A DNA stretch of 64,000 nt from Amorphophallus konjac (taxonomy: Eukaryota; Streptophyta; Magnoliopsida; Alismatales; Araceae). The stretch's first letter is position 1; each line of letters starts with the position of its first letter. Position numbers and translations under genes: made by a program. A model generated the notes under the pieces. That model was not told where the DNA came from and did no database searches. It worked only from the letters and a program-made list of their open reading frames with translations. The stretch covers positions 42,588,458 through 42,652,457 of the forward strand of contig CM040126.1 in assembly GCA_022559845.1 (NCBI GenBank). Reading direction: 5' to 3'. This document shows positions 42,866-54,077 of the stretch, in pieces.

Positions 42866-44730
42866 CTACTGCTGTTGTAACTGCTGTTGTTGTAACTGCT
42901 GCTGTGGCCTATGAGGAGGTCTCCTAGCCTTGAGAGCAGCGACGTATCGTCTCATTTCATCCCAATCTATTTGATGTTCATCATTCATATCGTGGATGTA
43001 ATCTTTGAAATGGAAGCAGTAATCTACTGTGTGTCCTGGCTGCCTGTGGTAGACGCAGTATTTGGAGGTATCAACATTCGGGGGCCACACGGGCCTTTCT
43101 CTGGGTAGGGCGAGTTAGTTTGATGCCATGAGGGCATTAAAAATGTCGGCTAAGGTTTCTGGCAATGGTGGATAGTAGGCTCTTTTGGGACCGACCGGCC
43201 TCCTTTGTTGCTGTTGGGGACCATAGTTCCCTGGGGGTGGAACTTGGTTGTACTGAAGCGGTGGTTGTTGTTGCTGAGGTTGTGGTTGTTGTTGCTGGGG
43301 TTGACGTAATGGAGGCATATTATCCTGGGGTGGATTATTTTGGGGTGGAGGGTGAAGAGGGAAAGGACCTGGTTGGAGGGGAAGTCGGGACATTTGTGGA
43401 GGCCTTGGGTTGACTGCATAATTGGCATTGTTGACCGCACCCACTTGCTCATTTGTCACGACCCCTTCTGTGGCTCCGCCCGGGACACCAGCGCCTGTCT
43501 TTCTGACCACTTTGGGCTTCCGTTACTCAAACATGTTCATAATGGGGGAGTCTTTTAACTGGGTTTGGATGTACCGGGCCCTTTCATAGAGTTCCTCCAT
43601 TGTAGTAAGTTTATTCATGGCCAGGACGTGTCTGAACTGTGGGGTTGCATTAGACACAATCATCTTCACTTGTTCGGGCTCGGAGAGGGTATCCCTTATT
43701 CTTTCCGCCAGAGACCTCCATCTATCAGCATAGCGGACAAAATCCTCGTCGGGCTTCATCTTTTCAGCCACTTGGTCAGTAATGGAGAGTGAGGGACCGA
43801 CCCTATCCCTATATTTCTGCAAGAACCTTCTCTGGACTATTTCAAAATTCTCGGCCTCGCGGGGCTCCAAAGAATAGAACCACTCTAGCGCGGGACCATC
43901 CAATGATCTCCGAAAGAGGTATGCCAGGGACCTCTGATCCTTTTGCCAATAGGAGGATTCATACATGAAATCCTTGAGGTGAATGAAGGGGTTGCCGGTA
44001 CCATTGTATCTGCGGTACGTGGGCATTTCGGAGGGAGGAAGATGAATGACGGGAAGGATTGGCAAAGCAACCTCCGAGGTGGCTTTCACGTCCACCATTC
44101 TTCTCAGATTTTGAAACTGCTCGTCCATGCGATTGAACCTATTGAGGAGCGATTGGGCGAGCTCCTCTGGAGGTGAAGGTGGCACTTGCCACTGGGGGAG
44201 AAACTGCCTCCCGGAGACTTGGGGGGGGGGAACCCCGAATGATAGGGAGCTGTCGGACCGCCGATAGTTGGCCCCGGTTGAAGCGGTATGTGGGGAACAA
44301 TGGGAGTTTGAGATTGTGACGGGAACTGAAATGAGGGTGGTTGTTGGCTCGCTTGTCCTTGAAGCGAGGGAGACTGGATGGCTTGCGCCAATGAAGGAGA
44401 TGGAATGGCCTGCTTGGACTCTTGGAGAGGTGCGATGGCCGGAATTGATTCCTGGGGCGTGGGGGACATAGATTTCCCCTTCAGAATGGCCTGGAAGGCC
44501 CGGAGCTGTTCAGAGGTAAGCTCCGTGTTGGCGAGGACGCCCAGTAAGGAAGAGATATCCTGTGGTGGGGACGTGTCCCCGGCAATAACCTGTACCTCAT
44601 GCGAGCGCTCATGAGAAGGACCCGAGTCGATAGCATAGACTCGCGGGTCGGCTGACAAACCACGACTAGGGTGGTTCTCCTCAAAAGACTCATGAGCCAT
44701 GCTCACAGTTTTCCCAGAACGTAAAAACAT
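42866..44730 (-). pseudogene. Tat gag
   Basis: The N-terminal part (44730-44230; MFLRSGKTVSMAHES) is in a different frame from the core. The switch falls at a run of ten G (44221-44230, C10 on the coding strand). The core (to 43523) has FIHLKDFMYESSYWQKD and LDGPALEWFYSLEP, the retrotransposon gag fold. A Gln/Pro-rich stretch (43510-43115) follows. Then comes a Cys/His box CVYHRQPGHTVDYC (about 43060-43010) typical of Tat Gag. Stops: TAA 43523, TAA 43115, TAG 42866. Gag would form particles and package RNA; this copy cannot. Confidence 0.85.
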
Positions 44731-45325
44731 ACACTAGTAAGCAGGTAGCAGAGATTATCAAACAAGTGGATGCCTTTACGCCTTTTTTTGTGTTTTGATT
44801 TTGATGCTTTTTTTTTGTGTTTTTAGCGAGATCCGAAGTTCACACAAAATAGGGACCCTAGTTTATTTTTGTTTCACCGCCGTGTCAGCTAGGGTCTCTC
44901 GTCTCACCACGAATGGGATGACTAACTCCGGGGAACTTCAATGGTACAACCAGCCCAGTGAACGAAGAGGAGATTCTTCGATGTCGGGGACTTATGGAGG
45001 TCCCAGTGGAGGAGATTCTAGTCCGTTGAGACGAATTCTCAAACAGAGAGTCCTTCCTTCACCGGGAAAGGGTGATCCTTAGAAAAAATGAAAAATGATA
45101 TAAAAGAGGGATGGATGTATGCAATGGAATGTTGACAGAGATATAGAGTAAGAAAACAACAGAAATAACAAACATATGATAAACACCCAACCAATCATAA
45201 CTGACAGTGTTGCCGTGAGCACAACGGGGGCACGCGAGGGCACCAAGGTGGAGAGGCACGGACGGTGCCGAACTTGCAAGGGTAGCCAAAAGGAAGCAGT
45301 AGAGGTCCCACCGTGATCACCAATC
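44731..45325 (-). other. Tat 5' untranslated region and primer-binding region
   Basis: Just inside the 5' LTR the minus strand reads attggtgatcacggtggg. TGGTGATCAC has the TGG start of a primer-binding site, but I cannot assign the tRNA. No coding frame is supported here. Confidence 0.5.
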
Positions 45326-47470
45326 TGTGAGCGACGTCACGCGGTTCGGGGAGCGAAGAAGACGCGGAGCGCGCGGGCTCCTCTTTTATTTGCTGCAACA
45401 CAGAAATAAGAGAAGAGAGAAGGGGCCACCACGGGAGATTGCTCCGGCGGGGCGAGCGGGACAAATGTAATATAGCAAGATATGGGGGTTAAACGGCCAT
45501 AGCGGGAAGTGACTCGCCGCGACCTCGGGGGGGCGGGAATGGTGCAGAAATTAAATAGCAAGAATTGAAACGGCCATTGGAGAAGTGACTCGCCGCGGCC
45601 TCGAGAATATGAGCAGATAAGAATATAACAGAATATAAGGAGAATATAAAGAGCGAGAATTTAAACGGCCATTGGGGAAGTGACTCGCCGCGGCCTCGAG
45701 AATGTGAGTAGATAAGAATATAACAGAATATAAAGAGAATGTAAGAGCGGGAATTTAAACGGCCATTGGGGAAGTGACTCGCCACGGCCTCGAGAACATG
45801 AATAGATAAGAATATAACATATAAGAACGGGAATTTAAACGGCCATTGGGGAAGTGACTCGCCGCGGCCTCGAGAATATGAGCAGAATATAACAGAATAT
45901 AAAGAGAATATAAGAACAAAAATTTAAACGGCCATTGGGGAAGTGACTCGCCGCGGCCTCGAGAATATGAGCAGAATATAACAGAATATAAAGAGAATAT
46001 AAGAACAAAAATTTAAACGGCCATTGGGGAAGTGACTCGCCGCGGCCTCGAGAACAAGATGTGATCGCCAGGGGCCAAAAGACCCCAAAATAAAGAAAGT
46101 GATCGCGCCTACCTCAAGAGCGGGAGATGGTGGGTTGCTTCTTCCTCCCCCTTCGGCCGGCCGACGGAGAGGGCTTTCCTTGGTAACCCTTGCAAAACAG
46201 TAGACAATAAACAAACGGAATTAGAAAATGGCAGTGTAGTAACAATTCCTTGCAATAAAAGTAACGAGATCGTGACCTGACACACACCTGGTTGGTGTGG
46301 TTTTAAACCCCTCTCGGACTCGAGTAGGAGGAAAATGCGATGATGAATGCAAGAAGTATGCAAGAGACGGCGCCCTTATGTAGGGAGATAGAGGATGCAG
46401 TATGATGAATGTAAAGAACTATGGAGAAAAAGGGGAAGAAAAGGCTTATTGGATGAGCTGAGGGTGAGATCCGGCGGAGCTCCGGCAGCGTAGGGACGAC
46501 GTGGAAGCGCGGTGGATGAAGATAGCCTTCCTCTCGCGAGCCTGGACACCCGAGAAGCCGGCAGAACCTCCACCTACAAAAGACCCCACGGGTTAGAAAT
46601 GACTCCGGTAGCCTCTGGGCTCCGGCAGCCTATCGGATCTCTTAGAAGCTCTCCCAGAACTGAGGGGGTGGGCCTCTATTTATAGGGCTCCGGAGGGTGG
46701 AGGCGTCCAGGACCCTGGACACCTCCATCAGGGCCGAACTAATATTTTAATCTATTTTTATTCATTTTTTCCGAATATTTTCGTGGAGGCGTCCAGGGTC
46801 CCGGACGCCTCCATAAGTCCCACCGAACTCCACCGAAAGTCGCACGCGGTTTAACACAACGCGTGATTTTGGAGCGGCGACCCGTGATTTGGAAATGGGC
46901 GCGTCCAGCCATCTGGATGTCTCCATAATTTGGATTCTTTCACACACGACAAATCGTCGTTCGGTGGGCGGCGCCCCGTGAGGGAGTTGATGGAGGCGTC
47001 CAGGGGCCTGGACACCTCCATAAATATATTATTTTTATTTTTTGTTTTGTTTGTATGCCAAAGCTGGCATTTTGTATTTTTTATATTTGTTTTAATGGAG
47101 GCGTCCAGGGGCCTGGACGCCCCCATTAATTTTTATATTTTTTATGTATTTTTTTATGTTATTAAATAAATTCAAGTAATGGAGGCGTCCAGGATCCTGG
47201 ACGCCTCCATGAAGACCCCCCGGGTCCCCTAAAAAAAGGCTTCGGCAGCCGCCCGCCAGACCATCTTCCTGGTTCTGGAACCTTCCGGTGCGTCCGATTG
47301 GTGTTGATACCGTCCGAATGCCGCAATGAGACGGTTCCGGATGCCGAAAAAGGTAGAAGAATACCCAAGAAATGGAAGCACTCAAGTGATTCAAAATGCG
47401 TAAGCCGTCGCGGGGCGTCGTATAGTAATATGAGACTTTCTCAGGAGATGTCAGGAATGGCGTGTCTACA
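45326..47470 (-). repeat. Tat element 5' LTR (2145 bp)
   Basis: Pairs with 12259-14276. It has seven copies of the 85-95 bp unit (45500-46060) and six GC palindromes (46698-47210), one more than the 3' LTR. The minus-strand TATA box is at 46679-46684. Confidence 0.95.
46698..47210. repeat. GC palindrome array in the Tat 5' LTR
   Basis: Hairpins at about 46698-46728, 46782-46812, 46895-46925, 46988-47022, 47094-47130 and 47178-47210. The one at 47094-47130 has no counterpart in the 3' LTR. Confidence 0.9.
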
Positions 47471-47590
47471 CCTAGGTTCCTCAAACGTTTCTTCTTCGGC
47501 CGTAGGAACCAGTACAATGTTCTGATATGCAGGTAGGACATCCACTTTACGGCGGACAGAGCATTGCATGCGTGTCTTCTTCGGCTCCAT
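47471..47590 (-). pseudogene. ULP1 gene, start codon and first part of exon 1
   Basis: ATG at 47588-47590, reading MEPKKTRMQCSVRRKVDVLP and then IVLVPTAEEETFEEPR to the Tat insertion point. The frame continues at 12258 into SKASTSGRQVK and a donor. The Lys/Arg-rich start could be a nuclear signal. The split gene is separated from its body by 35 kb. Confidence 0.65.
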
Positions 47591-47864
47591 GGCTGAGAGG
47601 TCGCAAAAGGCGCCGCGAGGAAGACGAGACGCTGAGCACGATGGAGAGACAAACCGCCTTCTGATAGGTTTCGTAAGAGGCGAGACATGGCAGGAAGGGT
47701 ATATAAGGATATGGGGATTTTTAGTTTCGAGGTCCAGTTTGGCCCTTCGGCGTCATCATTTCTGTTGATGTAGCCTGCGACGTTGTATCGGTAGCAATAC
47801 GCGAACAACACCCACGCATGGCCGACGTGTCCCGTTTTCCACGTGGGCCAATTGGAGGTTAAAG

Positions 47865-48165
47865 TCGACAAATGTGTCTACACGGGTGACAATGGGTTAG
47901 CAAGGGTAAACAATACCCTGCTAACAAATGGAGATGATCTTGGTGACAAAGAGATATATAAGCCTAACAAATGGATGTTAAGGGTGACAAATGTGGGAAC
48001 AACGGTGAAAATTTACAAGACACCAGCTACAAATAAGTCGCTAAGGGTGATAAATGGATTAGCGCGACGACAATGTTGCAGCACGGAAGGGTGACAAATA
48101 GATGTTAAGTCTGACAATTAGCCGTTAAGACAAAGAGTGAGCTTGCAAGGGTGACAAATGGCTCA
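47865..48165 (+). repeat. GTGACAAATGG cluster, right of the Tat insertion
   Basis: About ten forward units (ggGTGACAAATGg) lie upstream of the ULP1 start codon. This shows that the left DNA-transposon region continues here. Confidence 0.8.
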
Positions 48166-48180
48166 GCACTTGAGATGTAG

Positions 48181-48560
48181 ACCGGGGCACTAGACTAAGT
48201 TCGTTTAGTGTATCGTTGTTAATTGTGACGTGCCGGGTTCCAAAACAGAGTTCTGCCGTGTATTCATTTACTTTTTTGAATAAGTTATATTCAAAAATTT
48301 ACGGAAACCTTACGCTGAAGCTACGATTCAAACCCGGAGAAACCCGTTTAAACAGCTGAATAATTAACCAAATGATACAAGATGTCATTTCAAATAGTTT
48401 AATTTATTCCAATATATATATATATATTAGTTTTCTGTATCGGTACGCAATGTACCATCCCGTCTCGAGCCGTGGTCGGGATGACCGGTTCGACAGGGAC
48501 GGGCACACCTGCCCCGAATAATGTGCACGTGACTCAAGGATGGAGTGACAAGTCATTGAT
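48181..48560. other. unassigned sequence
   Basis: No gene. 48223 onward starts tgtgacgtgccgggttcc, which is reminiscent of plant gypsy LTR starts, and a (TA)n tract is at 48412-48428. No partner repeat is present to test this. Confidence 0.4.
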
Positions 48561-49870
48561 TGCTTCCACATGGCATTAATATTCCCCGCGATCGAGGAGC
48601 CCTATCTCTCAAAATGTTGGTGATATATAGACGTGACAGTAAATTCATGGCACATGAGTTTCAGGGGGGCACGAAATAATAAGGAAATGATCAACATGTG
48701 ACCGATATGGCTCTGAATATCTTTTCGCGCGCACCCCGATGTCAGGCTTTCAAGATATCTAGGTTTTTCAACATGTTCTCTCTTCTTTTTATATAATCGA
48801 ATCGACTTATCGACCATGCAGCCCCATTGCTTGGCGTGACGATTAATCAAACGCTTTCCCCTCTTTTATCATCGTGAACGACCTTTATGGCACGGCGGGT
48901 CGCCAGTCTCGACCGAATGCCCACCATCATCTGCTTAGTGATCATAAGGAGCGCAACTTCAGTTAGTCCAGACCATCCCAGCCTTGGAACTTGAACACGT
49001 TGTCAGACACGTGATTGGCACGCCCTATCGTGAGTAAAATCGATGAAAGATACAATGATATTTGACTATTAATTATCCTATATCCTGAGTGCTTCCACGT
49101 GGAATTAATATTCCCCGCGATCTAGGAGCCCTAGCTCCTGAAATTTCATTATATAAAGACGTGATGGTAAATTAACGACACATGAGTTTGAGGGGGGCAT
49201 GAAACAATAAGGAAATGGTCACAACATGTGACCGATATGGCTCCGAATATCTTTTCGCGCACACCCCGGTATGGGCCTTTATAGGTAGCTAGACTTTTCA
49301 ACACGTTCTCTCTTCCTTTTAAGTAATCGAATCGACTTATTGGCCATGCAGCCCCATTGCTTGGCGTGGCGATTAATCAAACGTTTTCCCCTCTTTTATC
49401 GTCGTGAACGACCTTTATGGCACGGCGGGTCACCAGTCCCGTCCGAATGCCCACCATCGTCGATTTGCTTAGTGATCAGAAGGAGCACACCTTTGGTTAG
49501 TCTAGACCATCCCAGCCTTTGAACTTGAACACTTTGTCAGACACGTGATTGGCACGCCCTATCGTGAGTAAAATCGATGAAAGATAGAATGATATTTGAC
49601 TATTATATATCCTGAGTGCTTCCACGTGGCATTAATATTCCCCGCTATCAAGGAGCCCTAGCTCTCGAAAATTCATTAAATATAGATGTGACGGTAAATT
49701 CACGACACATGAGTTTGAGGGGGGCACGGAACAATAAAAAAATGGTCAACATGTGACCGATACGGCTCCGAATACCTTCTTGCGCGCACCCCGATGTCGG
49801 GCTTTCAAGGTAGCTAGGCTTTTCAACATGTTCTCTCTTCTTTTTATATAACTGACTTATCAGCCATAAA
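48561..49870. repeat. tandem repeat, about 528 bp period, 2.5 copies
   Basis: Copies start at about 48561, 49090 and 49617 (tgcttccacatggcattaat and relatives). Each holds attaatattccccgcg, cacatgagttt(c/g)aggggggca, aacatgtgaccgatatggct and a gaacgacctttatggcacgg block. The third copy is cut near 49865. Confidence 0.9.
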
Positions 49871-50220
49871 GAAGTTGAAAATGTTTAATTTACAGATCTT
49901 CGGATCTCTAAATAATATATAATACTTTTTTAGATGTAATGATATTTTTTACTAAGAGAGATTTTATCCTATTAGAAGAAGTGAATGAATGACAAAGAAT
50001 CACGAATGAATGGATGAAAACATGGCGCCAAATGAAAATGTGGCGCCAAATAGAAAGAGACAAGAATTAGAAAAAATGTCCCCTCTCCTGTCCTCTTTAG
50101 TCATTCCCGCTTCCTCCTCATTCAACCATTGCATCCCCCTCTCAATCTCTCACCGGCGGGCGGTGGAGTGGCGAGGGCGGGCAGGCGCGGCGTAGCTACC
50201 CAGGGACGCCGGTGAGGGGC
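49871..50220 (+). other. 5' flank and leader of the CACTA transposase gene
   Basis: AT-rich sequence gives way to a CG-rich block (50150-50220). This continues at 56040 (gaggcggcaccggcagcg) once the LTR element is removed, ending at a donor ggcg/gtgagc near 56075. Confidence 0.5.
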
Positions 50221-50225
50221 GAGCG

Positions 50226-52182
50226 TGATGCGGGACGGACACGCGACCTAGGACTCTAGCTCGCGATCGTCCCTAAGCGATGGAAGACGTTGGACCGTGC
50301 GCGGTTGAGAAACCGGCAGTGAGTCTCGGGTATCAGCCTTTCTGCGTTAACTCGGGTCGAGTCATGGGACGGTCACTCACTCTCGCTCTCGCAGCGGTGA
50401 TAAAATGATAACAAGCTTGATAATCTATCACTCATGATGCGGCATATAAAAAAATATACGAGTAAAGCAATGCCTACGAGGAGGGTGGCGAGTGTACCTC
50501 CATGCTCCGGGCGTGGGGAAGACGTTCCCGGCCAAGTACGATAACTCCTGGTAACAACGGTAAAAGTTAATTACAACAGTAACTTTTATTGCCCACTCCA
50601 CGCAGGGAGGTAAAGGGCTACAAGTGGGGCCTGAGAGGACAGACCCTGGGTTGACGGGCAGCAATCTGGAAGTGCGTACGGCACGAACTCGGCCTGCTGG
50701 TCCGACTCAGCACTATTCCAACTCGATGCTGCGCCAACTCGGTTGCTGACTCACTGGACAACAAGCAACGATTTCCAACGGAACGTCGCCTTCCTAAGAT
50801 CTTCTGGAGACGCCGCTTGGCGGGGACGATGGCAGGATGTCCCTGAACGACTCCCTGAAGTGGCGGCTCTTGAAATTGATTTTTGATATTTATTTCTGAA
50901 TATCTTCTGGACTGCAATTTCGGACCTGCATAGAGAACAGGTCTGTAGGCCTCGGCGACAAGAATTAAATCTCTCAGATCCGGAGGCTGATCGAGGCGTG
51001 GGTGGTACCGTTGGAAAGAGCACTCACAGAGCTACAACATATATTTTTTTCCCGAAGATCTAGATAAGGGGTTAGAAATGAAAAACTCTGTAAACTACAG
51101 GTTTATCTGTGGATCAGGTTAATGATACTGAGGACAGAACTGGATCTGCCTGAAACTGACCTTTGACTGAGGGCTAAATGATTTTTGTAGACTCCACTAA
51201 AATTATGGTGGAAGGGGGTATATGTGAGGAACACTGAGTATTTTTTTGGATTTTCTAGAAATTGATAAGGGGGTGGGGAAAATATAAAAAGGGAACACTG
51301 TCCCGCAGATCTGTAAAAGGGCAGATTACTGAGAGGACAAACAAAAATATGGGAAAAATATCAAACTAAGGCCAAATGGCACGAAATTTGAACTGAAGAT
51401 TAGGGGAGATGGACAGAACAAACTCTCAAAATTAGGGCTCGAACAGACAACTAAAGAAAAGGATAAAATTTCGGTGAAGAGGTTCTGTCCTGATGGAGAC
51501 AGAACTCCGACGACGGTGGCGGCGGCGCGACGGCGATGCAATGGCGGCGGCGGCGGTGGCAGAAATGGAACTCATAGGGGCTAAGGAGAATGGGCTTCAC
51601 ACCCTAGAGGGCTGGAGGAGGAAGAAGAACCAGGGAGAGAGGGAGAGGGGCGCACCCTTCCTTGGAGCAAATGCCAATTTTTCACTTCATTAATTCATGA
51701 AATGGGAAAATACATAGTATTTATATGAAATGTAAAATGACTCATAATACCCTCAGATCTAGGTTAGGAAGGGGTAAACTAGGGATCGAACTAATTAGTT
51801 CTAATCAAGTGATTTTTACAAAAAAAATAAAATTCTAAAGGGAGGGGGGCGCCCCCTTGACCAAGGGGCCATGGTAGGCAGCCTCCCATTGACATTTTCA
51901 ACCAATTGTCTCCCATGTGTCCAATTGACATTCTAGATGTCACCTAGGACTTTGACCAGCCCCACATGGACCCGTATGGCTTATGTAGACCAATGGGGAA
52001 GGAGTCAGGGCCCCCTTGCTGGACCTACTGATAAATTGCATAAAAACCCAAAGAATCCGAGGGAATGACACATTGGCTTATAAAGCCTTACAATTGCACA
52101 TATGTTTTTCCAAGGATATAAAAACAAACTAAAGGACGTAAATGTAATCTAAAATGTCAGTGCTCGACGTCGATTCCCATCA
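50226..52182 (-). repeat. 3' LTR of the non-autonomous element
   Basis: 1957 bp, starting TGATGCGGG and ending TTCCCATCA on plus. Carries a TATAAATA box on the minus strand at about 51718-51725. Confidence 0.95.
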
Positions 52183-52837
52183 ACTCTCCCCAGGTGAAAA
52201 GAACTCGACCCTGTCGAGTAAGGGGTGCGGCTGCTCGAGTAGCTCCGGCGGATCCGTCATCGTACCATGAAGCGCGGAGTACGCTCCACTCCATGTAATC
52301 GACACCTGCTCATCCCGTATAGATTCGATATGCACACGCTGCCATGGGAATGAGGCTAGCGGTGGACACTCCGGGGTGGGGTCACTCTCAAATGAAGGAG
52401 GCTGCTCAAAGACTCACTAGGAATCACCGCTTGTCCCTTATGTGACTAGATCCGATATGTAGCGTAGAGCCGATCCCAAAGTACGATAAGTCTCGTACTC
52501 GAAAGGGACTAACAACGCGAGCGTACAAAAGACCGACTCGACTCGATGTATGCACAGACACACAAGACCCTAAACACACCTAATGTTAGTCCGACCTACG
52601 CATAGGTGATGGTGGACCAGGACACCCGAATATGTGCCATGCATACACTAGATGTACTCGATGGTTGACGGAATGGAGGACTCCTAGACACCCTAAGATG
52701 TACCACTCATGCATTGGCGACCTATGGGATTTGGGTGGGGAAGGGCTAGGAGATCCAAAACTACCCTCGTCATTACCCCTAGATGTAGGTACGACTTGCC
52801 AACTAGACCGAGGGGTAGGGGTGGGATAGTGAACTCC

Positions 52838-53683
52838 TTAGAAGAAGTGGAGTGAATATGATAGCTCGGGAGGTTCACTAGTGAAGGGGTCAAAAGGGTC
52901 AAAGAAGGTATGACCCCATGAAGTGGGTTCCCCCATGACTCGGTCCCAATTTAAGAATTCATAATCACCGTCATACATTGTGGTCGGTGGGACGACGGTC
53001 ATGTCTAGAAAATAGGATTCCTCCCTTGGGTAAAAGGGAACGAATTCGGACTCGGCCGGCATCGGGAGAAATAGAAGAATCTCCGTGGTGACACAACCCA
53101 CGGTGCACACGGAGGTAATGGACCCTATGGCCAGATGGGTGAAGCTACGACTAGTGGGTTGGTCGAAGCCTCAGGCCAATAAGTGCGTCAACTTCCATTG
53201 CCAACCTAAACTAAGAATAATGTCACCCAATGTATCAACATGGTGACTAGACCGGAATGTCGTGTGGTAGGAGTTGATGGACACTAGAGGTAAGGTGGGG
53301 TCCATAGATGGGTAAGGAGGTGGGACCAAGCCATCCTTGAGCCAACTAAGAAGCAGCTCGGCTATGTATAGCGTACCTGTTAGAAACACGGGTGGCTCGG
53401 GCTAAGGTGGCTTCAAATGGGAGGGCTTCGAAATAAGATCGGAAGGTGAGGGTGACAATGGAGCACTCTCGGGTGGTGAAGGATTGTCCTCCTCATGGAG
53501 ATGGGGTCCTTGGGGTGACACCGGGATGTAAGGCTCAGGCAGGCCTAGGCCACCCACTCGCGGACTCAACCCTTCCATCCGATCTACCACTGTGGTCAAC
53601 ACATCCAAGCATGTATCCAACCCATCTATACATGTAGTCAACCCTTGCATTTGTCCCATAAGGGCTTGGAACATGGCGGCCAC
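52838..53683 (-). pseudogene. unknown internal ORF of the non-autonomous LTR element
   Basis: One minus-strand frame of about 281 codons with two stops (TAG 53402-53404, TGA 53171-53173). It starts MAAMFQALMGQMQGLTTCID, predicted helical, continues Pro/Ser-rich, then has HHVDTLGDIILSLGWQWKL, which faintly recalls a protease end (GDIILG...W). It ends with an acidic, aromatic-rich segment (EYDGDYEFLNW-like). I do not recognise a family. It may be a rudimentary Gag, as in TR-GAG type elements. Confidence 0.45.
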
Positions 53684-54077
53684 TTCAACAGAACTAAGGG
53701 CTCGGGGTTGGATCTCCTAGGAATGGATATACAAGGCCATTTTTTTTGTTTTATAAGCAAAATGTTATGCCAACTAATGCAAGCACCTAGACACGACTTA
53801 GAATGCGATGCAAATGCAAAGTTGAAATGAGACTCGACTACACACCTAGACACTACCAAGATTCGGTACGTGGCGGAGTTAATCGATCTGAAGATCACTC
53901 GCGCAAGTGAATCACCTCTCCGATAGGCGTAACCTAACGGTCAGGCGACACCTTTTTATATACTGAACAATGGTATGAGGATGCAATCTCAGACCGACTT
54001 AGACGATGACTAGACGTAAATGACACTTTTTTTTATTTTTGACCACCCTAGACTCAACTGGCGCTGTGATACCAAAT

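Larger units (their letters stand above)
12259..47470 (-). mobile_element. giant Tat/Ogre-like Ty3/gypsy LTR retrotransposon carrying antisense genes
   Basis: Bounded by LTRs 12259-14276 and 45326-47470 (TGTGAGCG...TCTACA on plus) and flanked by the 5-base duplication cctag (12254-12258 and 47471-47475). It is on the minus strand: gag near 44.7 kb, integrase ending at 27045, 3' LTR at the left. Total span is 35.2 kb. Without the nested chromovirus it is about 25.7 kb, in the size range known for Ogre elements. The gag Cys-His box, the G-patch-like stretch after the protease and the Tat-type integrase support the lineage. Between integrase and 3' LTR lie 12.7 kb with four plus-strand genes. 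All retroviral-type frames are broken, so it cannot move by itself. Confidence 0.9.

Noticed and set aside
47092..47871. 259-codon minus-strand frame across the LTR edge
   Set aside because: It runs from the DNA-transposon flank through the LTR end; the real exon reading there is another frame that matches across the target duplication.
48223..48540. Possible solo LTR starting TGTGACGTGCCGGG
   Set aside because: Only the first bases resemble an LTR start; no end, target duplication or partner was found.
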